Both the position numbers and the translations under genes were made by a program. Shown here piece after piece: positions 58,340 through 64,000 of a DNA stretch of 64,000 bases. Location: NCBI GenBank assembly GCA_902589725.1, contig CACITU010000005.1:1-64000 (forward strand). The letters are read 5' to 3'. Source of the stretch: an uncultured Pelagibacteraceae bacterium (GTDB lineage Bacteria; Pseudomonadota; Alphaproteobacteria; Pelagibacterales; Pelagibacteraceae). Position 1 is the first letter of the stretch. Each line of letters opens with the position of its first letter. Below the pieces are notes generated by a model. It had not been told where the DNA came from. It made no database searches and saw nothing but the letters and a program-made list of their open reading frames with translations.

Positions 58340-58879
58340 TTAAGGAACTATCAAATCTTTCCTTGAGTATCTGTTTGACCAATTACCGCTATAATCATTA
58401 TCATGTCGCATTTCTAATCTCATAATTTTAGGTGATCCAGAAACATTCGTAATAAATATGTAACCAGCTCGCTGAACTAATTTTGTTGATGGATATCCAG
58501 AATTAGAACAATGAAGAACATATTCACTATCTTGATTATTCTTTATAAAATAATCATTATATGGATTTTTCCATTTCAAAGATTTAAAATGAGCTGTTAA
58601 AATATGACAGGCACCTAAGGGACTATTATTACAATATCCATTAGTAACATCTTTAGAATTTCCAGATTGATCATTCATAATAACTGGTTCACCTAAATCA
58701 CATTTTGTATAATTTAAAGAAATAAAATTAACAATTTCATTAAAATTGTATTTAACTGCATTTTTTTTCGCACTGACTGTATACCCATTATAAGCAACCA
58801 CTCCCACTGCAGCTAAAATACCTATGATGGCTAAGACAACTAATAGTTCTATTAATGTAAAGCCTCTATTTTTCTGCAT
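58340..58879 (-). CDS. Type IV pilin, paralogue G
   Basis: A 179-residue prepilin (MQKNRG, then FTLIELLVVLAIIGILAAVGVVAYNGYTVSAK). The head has TKCDLG, CNNSPLGACH, the family motif WKNPYNDY and VLHCSNS, so several disulfides are possible. It follows the autotransporter-like gene by 6 nt and so belongs to the same transcript. Confidence 0.9.
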   Translation of the reverse strand: MQKNRGFTLIELLVVLAIIGILAAVGVVAYNGYTVSAKKNAVKYNFNEIVNFISLNYTKCDLGEPVIMNDQSGNSKDVTNGYCNNSPLGACHILTAHFKSLKWKNPYNDYFIKNNQDSEYVLHCSNSGYPSTKLVQRAGYIFITNVSGSPKIMRLEMRHDNDYSGNWSNRYSRKDLIVP

Positions 58880-58885
58880 AGAAAA

Positions 58886-61600
58886 TTATTCATTTTTGAT
58901 ATTTTGGATTAATAATTTATTTTCAGTTCTAAGTTTTTGATTATCTTTAATTAATTGTATTATTAATTCTTTCATTACTTGATTTTCTTTGTTTAACTTG
59001 TTTGCTATTAATGCAAGTCTTTCATTTTCTCTTACAACCTGAAGCTGATCAAATAATTTCTCAAGCTCTGGATCTAATTTTTCCTCTTCTTTTCTTTCCC
59101 TTGCTATTTTTTTGGCAATTCTTTGAATTTTTTTACTAATTGATAAATTTATATTGTTACTCATCAAGTTATCCTGATTACTGTGTTCAAAATTCAAACT
59201 TATGCCAATATCCTCTGTATTTTTTGTTAACGATAAACCAACTTTTTTTGTAACTGCTCCATTCATGCTATGATTTTGAGATATATCCTCTTTTAGTCCT
59301 GCACCATTAATATCATTCATTTTTACTTTATCACTTAAAGTTTTATTGAAAGCTAAACCTATATAAGGTTTTAAAATAAAACCATTTTCATTATTAATCG
59401 AATAATTAACCTCGAAACCACCTCCTAAAACTTGATCGATTGCCTCATCAACAGATAAATCACCATGAATAAACTTTGATAAATATTTTGGAAGTCTATG
59501 AGCTCCATATTCTCCAATTATTGTCAAAGATAACTCGTTATTTTTTTGAACTTTTCTAGTTAGTTTATAATTGGAATGTAATGCTAAAAACTGACCTATA
59601 AAATTGTTTCTTATTATTTGATTAGACTCAGTTTCAATATCAGTAATTTTATTACTAGAAATACCAATCAATGGCTTTATTGAAAAATTATCAATATTTG
59701 TTTTTATATCATAACCAAAAGCTAAGTTTTCGCTTTTGCTTTTTTCTCTACTATTGAAATTAGCATTTTGCTCAAAATAAGTTAAAAAAGCTCTTGTCTT
59801 TTCCTCCTCATAATCATTTTTTAAAAAATAACCAGATATTCCTTTTGTAGTATTGTTATAAATATTATTTCTTTTAGATTGAGTATAAAATGTTGATCTT
59901 TCTTTTATATCACTTAATGATTTAAAAATATTATTTATAGTATTACTAAAAATTTCTGTTCTGTATTTTTTATTATTACTTACAACATCTAATTCTTCTC
60001 CATAAATTCTTAAATAACCATTGGTTTCTGAATTATCTGAGTCTAAATTTTTATTAGCATCTAATATTTGATATGTATCATTTCCACACAAATTGTTTGT
60101 TATTGTAATATTTGTTTTTCCATGTAATTCAATATCTTGATCTTTTGAAATACTACAATCTAATGTCATTGTGGTAGTGGTACTATTTAATTCAATTTCA
60201 CCAACATAAGTACCCTCACTTTTAGTAACTATTTCTAATCCTGTGTTATTTGAATTTGCCATGACAATAGAATTGTCACCTCCCGAAATAGTTCCAGAAT
60301 TATTAATCGTTAAGCCATTAAAATTTTTATTGTCGTGATAATCTCCAACTTTAATTCCATCTGCGTCACCATTGGATGCACTAATAGTTCCAAAATTATT
60401 TAGAACTACATTTTCACCAGCCTCTGCAGACGTAGAACTGTTTCCAAATCCTATACCAAAGTGATTCTGATCATGTTCACCTGTTACTGTAATGGTGCCA
60501 TGATTATTTATAGTTAGGTTTTTTGTTCTACCAGCTCCTATACCGCCTGTTGTTGATGTTATTGTTCCTGTATTATTGATAGTTGTTCCGCCTGTATTTC
60601 TAGCTACTTGTATTGCTGCTCCAAATGCAGACTCTATAGTTCCACTATTAGTAATTGTATGTGAGGCATCACTATCTCCCTGTCTATCAATAAGAACTGT
60701 ACCAGTGTTAGTGCCAGTATTTGTCGAGCTAATTGTTCCTGAATTTGTAAAGGTAACGCCAGAACACTCTCTACAATAAATACTATTTCTATCTGAAGTT
60801 ATCGTTCCACGATTATCTATTGTAAGATTTGATCCAGATTCTGTGTCTATGCCATACCTGTTTGCACTTTCAATTGTTGCTCCTTGATAATTTATAATTT
60901 CACTATCAGTGAGAAATTTTCCTATTATTGGATGTGTGCCTGAGGTGGTTTCGATTATTCCACCATCATGGTTGTAAATTTTAACTCCTCTACTTTTTTT
61001 ACCTTCCCCTCCACTACCTAACCAGATTGTATTATTTAGTGAAGTGATTGTTCCATAATTATTTAATATAAGTCCAACTGCAGTTGATCCTGATGTTGAT
61101 AATGTAGATTGACAATTGCTATTGTTTCCACCCTGATCGCACCAACCAATATTTCGTCCTTCAATTGCATTAGCTCCCTCAGCACTTATTGTGGCCCCAG
61201 AATTATTTGTAATCGTAACATTTTCTGCATAATCCAAATATATAGCTTCATTGTTATCTGAGTTGATGGTTCCACTATTAGTTATCGTAGTGTCAAGTGA
61301 AGACTCAGCATATATTGTTTTTTGCTTATTAGAATTATTGGCTGTTTCAATTGTTCCGTTATTTGTTATCTGTACTCCTTTTTCATCTTCAAGATCTACA
61401 CTCTTATGATCATTAACCGATATTGATCCCGCAGATGTGACTATAAGAGTATCATTATCTTGACATGTTTGTTGACCTGTAATTGCTACAGATACAGTAT
61501 CATCACAATTTAAAGCAATACCAACAAAACCATATGAGGGATTTATAGTCAAAACTAAAAATTTAAAAAAGAAATAAAATATAAATATTATTTTTTTCAT
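58886..61600 (-). CDS. Autotransporter-like adhesin with C-terminal coiled coil
   Basis: 904 residues. Signal peptide near 1-24. The passenger, to about residue 540, is built of many beta-helix repeats around ITNSGTI/ITSxxNxI. From about 590 to 820 alternating strands resemble an autotransporter barrel (GISGYFLKNDYEEEKTRAFL, IKPLIGISSNKI, FILKPYIGLAFNKTL). Unlike normal autotransporters it does not stop at the last strand but adds about 83 residues of coiled coil (KENQVMKELIIQLIKDNQKL). It starts by TAATG overlap with pilin H. It is probably a surface adhesin. Confidence 0.75.
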   Translation of the reverse strand: MKKIIFIFYFFFKFLVLTINPSYGFVGIALNCDDTVSVAITGQQTCQDNDTLIVTSAGSISVNDHKSVDLEDEKGVQITNNGTIETANNSNKQKTIYAESSLDTTITNSGTINSDNNEAIYLDYAENVTITNNSGATISAEGANAIEGRNIGWCDQGGNNSNCQSTLSTSGSTAVGLILNNYGTITSLNNTIWLGSGGEGKKSRGVKIYNHDGGIIETTSGTHPIIGKFLTDSEIINYQGATIESANRYGIDTESGSNLTIDNRGTITSDRNSIYCRECSGVTFTNSGTISSTNTGTNTGTVLIDRQGDSDASHTITNSGTIESAFGAAIQVARNTGGTTINNTGTITSTTGGIGAGRTKNLTINNHGTITVTGEHDQNHFGIGFGNSSTSAEAGENVVLNNFGTISASNGDADGIKVGDYHDNKNFNGLTINNSGTISGGDNSIVMANSNNTGLEIVTKSEGTYVGEIELNSTTTTMTLDCSISKDQDIELHGKTNITITNNLCGNDTYQILDANKNLDSDNSETNGYLRIYGEELDVVSNNKKYRTEIFSNTINNIFKSLSDIKERSTFYTQSKRNNIYNNTTKGISGYFLKNDYEEEKTRAFLTYFEQNANFNSREKSKSENLAFGYDIKTNIDNFSIKPLIGISSNKITDIETESNQIIRNNFIGQFLALHSNYKLTRKVQKNNELSLTIIGEYGAHRLPKYLSKFIHGDLSVDEAIDQVLGGGFEVNYSINNENGFILKPYIGLAFNKTLSDKVKMNDINGAGLKEDISQNHSMNGAVTKKVGLSLTKNTEDIGISLNFEHSNQDNLMSNNINLSISKKIQRIAKKIARERKEEEKLDPELEKLFDQLQVVRENERLALIANKLNKENQVMKELIIQLIKDNQKLRTENKLLIQNIKNE

Positions 61601-62082
61601 TAATCTAAAATTATATCACCACTACAAAGGTGATTATCTTCTTCGCATCTAGTTCCAGAACATGGAGTTTGAACACAAGTCATTACTTCAATTTTTAATC
61701 CAGGTGATAACATTCTATTATATCCAACGTGATCATCGATAGTTATTCCTCCACCATGGGTTACAGCCGGTTCTGATGGAAAATACGGATTTTTAAATCC
61801 TGATAAAGATTTTTCCACAGCTTTTGCAACAAAGTCTTTCCAGTTGTTTAAACCTTGTTTTGAACAATCTAATTCATTATTCATTGCAGTTGCTGCACCT
61901 GTTGAACATTTCATAACTTCACTTGTTATATATTTAACTACATTTTTATGGTTCGTTGTTGCTGCCGATTTTTTTGCACTTGAAGTATAACCGTTATATG
62001 CAACTACACCTACTGCAGCTAAAATACCGATAATTGCCACAACAACTAGGAGTTCAATAAGAGTAAAGGCTTTAATTCTCAT
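61600..62082 (-). CDS. Type IV pilin, paralogue H
   Basis: A 160-residue prepilin (MRIKA, then FTLIELLVVVAIIGILAAVGVVAYNGYTSSAK; -1 Ala). The head (KYITSEVMKCSTG, LDCS, KNPYFPSEPAV, Cys-rich end) parallels pilin F. The ATG at 62082 is chosen over the upstream TTG of the track because it gives a normal short leader. It is the first gene of the island, 49 bp after lpdA, and overlaps the adhesin gene. Confidence 0.88.
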   Translation of the reverse strand: MRIKAFTLIELLVVVAIIGILAAVGVVAYNGYTSSAKKSAATTNHKNVVKYITSEVMKCSTGAATAMNNELDCSKQGLNNWKDFVAKAVEKSLSGFKNPYFPSEPAVTHGGGITIDDHVGYNRMLSPGLKIEVMTCVQTPCSGTRCEEDNHLCSGDIILD

Positions 62083-62131
62083 ATATTTAATGAAATTTAA
62101 CAAATTTTTGAAAGTAAAAAAAATTATTTTT

Positions 62132-63532
62132 TTAAGAGTGTATGGCTCTTTTATCTACTGATAAAGCGGCTTCTTTAACTGCTTCTGAAAAAGTTGGATG
62201 AGCATGACAAGTTCGGGCAATATCTTCTGCACTTGCACCAAATTCCATTGCAACACCGATCTCTGCAATTAATTCTCCTGCATGAGGCCCAATTATATGT
62301 GCTCCTAATACTTTATCAGTTTGTTCATCTGCCAGAATTTTAACAAATCCTTCTGCATCATCTATGGCCTTTGCTCTTGAATTTGCCATAAAAGAAAATT
62401 TTCCCACTTTATATGTTTTGTTTAACTCTTTTAATTGTTCCTCAGTTTTACCAATTGAGGCAACTTCTGGTGTTGTATAAATTACTCCTGGTATTGTATC
62501 ATAATTAACATGTCCAGACTGTCCTACAATATTTTCTGCAACTGCCATACCTTCATCCTCTGCTTTATGCGCAAGCATTGGACCAACAATTACATCACCT
62601 ATAGCATAAATATTTTCTACATTTGTCTTAAAATTTTTATCAGTTTTAATTCTATGGCTTTCATCAAGATTTACTCCTACAGACTCTAAATTTAAACCAT
62701 CAGTGTTAGGTTTTCTTCCAACAGAAATTAAAACAACATCACACTCAAAATTATTTTTTTTACCATCTTTATCTATTGTTGAAACTACTGCGCCCGCTGT
62801 ATTTTTTTCAATTGTTTCGACTTTATTTTGCATATTAAATTTCATTCCTTGTTTTTTTAAAATTTTCATAAATTCTGAGGAGATTTCTTTATCCATTCCT
62901 GGAGTAATATGATCTAAAAATTCAACAACTTGAACTTCTGCTCCAAGTCTTGACCATACAGATCCCATTTCTAATCCTATATAACCTCCCCCAACTACAA
63001 CCATTTTCTTAGGTACCTTTTCTAACTTTAGAGCACCTGTTGATGAGACAATTGTTTTCTCGTCAATTTCTATTTTTGGTAATGAAACTGGTACTGATCC
63101 TGTAGCGATAACTATTTTTTCTGTTTGGATAATAATTTCTTTATTTTTATCATCCTTAATTAAAATTTCATTTTTAGATTTAAAACTTCCGTGTCCTTTA
63201 AAGTAAGTAACTTTGTTTTTTTTTAAAAGAAATTCGACACCTTTTGTAAGAACTGTTACAGCTTTATCTTTACTCTTCATCATTTTTTCTAAATTTAATT
63301 TAACTTCACCAACTTCAATACCTTTGTTTGCTAAATGTTTAACTTTGTGAAATTCCTCAGATAAATTAAGTAAGCTTTTTGATGGGATACAACCAATATT
63401 AAGACAAGTGCCTCCCAAAGATCCTCTGGACTCTATACATGCTGTTTTTAATCCTAATTGAGCAAGTCTGATAGCACAGACGTAACCACCAGGTCCTCCT
63501 CCAATAACAACAGCTTGAAATTTTTCTGACAT
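62132..63532 (-). CDS. lpdA: Dihydrolipoyl dehydrogenase
   Basis: A 466-residue FAD enzyme, the E3 of 2-oxoacid dehydrogenases. It has [18 protein letters not shown], the redox disulfide [19 protein letters not shown] site [35 protein letters not shown] and the C-terminal catalytic [10 protein letters not shown]. It follows the E2 gene directly, so it belongs to the 2-oxoglutarate dehydrogenase cluster. Confidence 0.97.
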   Translation of the reverse strand: MSEKFQAVVIGGGPGGYVCAIRLAQLGLKTACIESRGSLGGTCLNIGCIPSKSLLNLSEEFHKVKHLANKGIEVGEVKLNLEKMMKSKDKAVTVLTKGVEFLLKKNKVTYFKGHGSFKSKNEILIKDDKNKEIIIQTEKIVIATGSVPVSLPKIEIDEKTIVSSTGALKLEKVPKKMVVVGGGYIGLEMGSVWSRLGAEVQVVEFLDHITPGMDKEISSEFMKILKKQGMKFNMQNKVETIEKNTAGAVVSTIDKDGKKNNFECDVVLISVGRKPNTDGLNLESVGVNLDESHRIKTDKNFKTNVENIYAIGDVIVGPMLAHKAEDEGMAVAENIVGQSGHVNYDTIPGVIYTTPEVASIGKTEEQLKELNKTYKVGKFSFMANSRAKAIDDAEGFVKILADEQTDKVLGAHIIGPHAGELIAEIGVAMEFGASAEDIARTCHAHPTFSEAVKEAALSVDKRAIHS

Positions 63533-64000
63533 TTAAATATCCAAAAATAACCTTCTAGGGTCTTCTAAATTTTCTTTAATCATTTTAAGAAAAGACACAG
63601 ATTCTTTTCCATCAATGATTCTGTGATCATATGATAGTGCTAAATACATAATTGGTCTTATTTTAATTTCACCATCTATAACGACTGGTCTTTCTACTAT
63701 GTTATGCATACCTAACACACCAGATTGAGGTAAATTTAGTATTGGAGTTGAAAGCATAGACCCATAAACACCTCCGTTACTAATTGTGAATGTCCCACCT
63801 TGAAGATCTTCGATAGTTAATTTTCCATCTCTTGCTTTTTCAGAGATTTCTTTAATGTTTTTTTCTATATCAGCAAAAGATAACTCATCTACATTTCTTA
63901 AAACTGGAACAACTAAACCTTTTTCTGTTCCTACTGCAAAACTAATATTGTAATAATTTTTATAGATAATTTCATCTCCGTCTATTTCAGCATTCACTGC
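63533..64000 (-). CDS. odhB: Dihydrolipoyllysine-residue succinyltransferase, C-terminal part
   Basis: The last ~155 residues of an E2 acyltransferase; the 5' part is outside the window. It includes [34 protein letters not shown], and the catalytic [11 protein letters not shown]. The VNAEIDGDE stretch and the lpdA neighbour favour the 2-oxoglutarate (OdhB/SucB) over the pyruvate enzyme. Confidence 0.9.
   Translation of the reverse strand, partial: AVNAEIDGDEIIYKNYYNISFAVGTEKGLVVPVLRNVDELSFADIEKNIKEISEKARDGKLTIEDLQGGTFTISNGGVYGSMLSTPILNLPQSGVLGMHNIVERPVVIDGEIKIRPIMYLALSYDHRIIDGKESVSFLKMIKENLEDPRRLFLDI

Overview
The window reads as chromosome of a SAR11-type alphaproteobacterium (Pelagibacterales, 'Candidatus Pelagibacter'-like). 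The grounds are very low GC, a Lys/Asn/Ile-rich proteome, almost no intergenic space, stop/start overlaps of the TAATG and ATGA type, convergent genes whose stop codons overlap, and alphaproteobacterial markers: ChvG/ChvI, RegA/ActR, class I LysRS, metX-metW behind a SAM-II riboswitch, and atpHAGDC. No rRNA, tRNA, IS element, prophage or CRISPR array was found.

Bases 1-37,850 are mostly housekeeping. A minus-strand run carries polA, chvI-chvG, ahcY, tsaE, amgK and a partial murU-like gene. A plus-strand polyamine cluster (ornithine/lysine decarboxylase, deoxyhypusine-synthase-like protein, agmatinase) follows bioY and regA. Next come yhhQ, rpmB, pyrD and lysK on minus. On plus are trkH, an AmpG-like permease and a cytoplasmic NlpC/P60 peptidase. 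hisC and prephenate dehydrogenase are on minus. A long plus-strand run follows: SAM-II-metX-metW-gloB, rplU-rpmA-obgE-proB-proA-nadD-rsfS-ctpA-rppH. The minus-strand atpHAGDC and priA complete the segment. AmgK/MurU, the AmpG-like permease and the NlpC/P60 enzyme together suggest peptidoglycan recycling.

Bases 37,850-62,130 are a continuous minus-strand type IV pilus island between lpdA and priA. In transcription order it holds: pilin, a large autotransporter-like adhesin, pilin, a small membrane protein, pilD; pilT, fimT, pilV, pilW, pilX, an unknown exported protein and pilY1 (tightly overlapping); a 304-bp gap with five direct repeats of TTTGTGTTAGAG; a pilM-pilN fusion, pilO, pilP, a lipoprotein secretin, pilB and pilC; then a strong promoter and six further pilins with one tiny membrane protein. 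It encodes a complete extendable and retractable machine with eight pilins of one family plus four minor pilins.

The most unusual elements are: (1) the repeat array directly upstream of the pilMN promoter; (2) an integrase-arm-like domain at the N terminus of the PilM-PilN fusion, encoded just downstream of those repeats; (3) pilins with nearly invariant N termini and strongly diverged C-terminal halves; (4) a PilY1 whose von Willebrand A domain is interrupted by an NHL-type propeller; (5) an autotransporter-like adhesin, co-transcribed with pilins, that carries a coiled coil after its beta-barrel. Bases 62,132-64,000 return to central metabolism (lpdA and the end of odhB/sucB).
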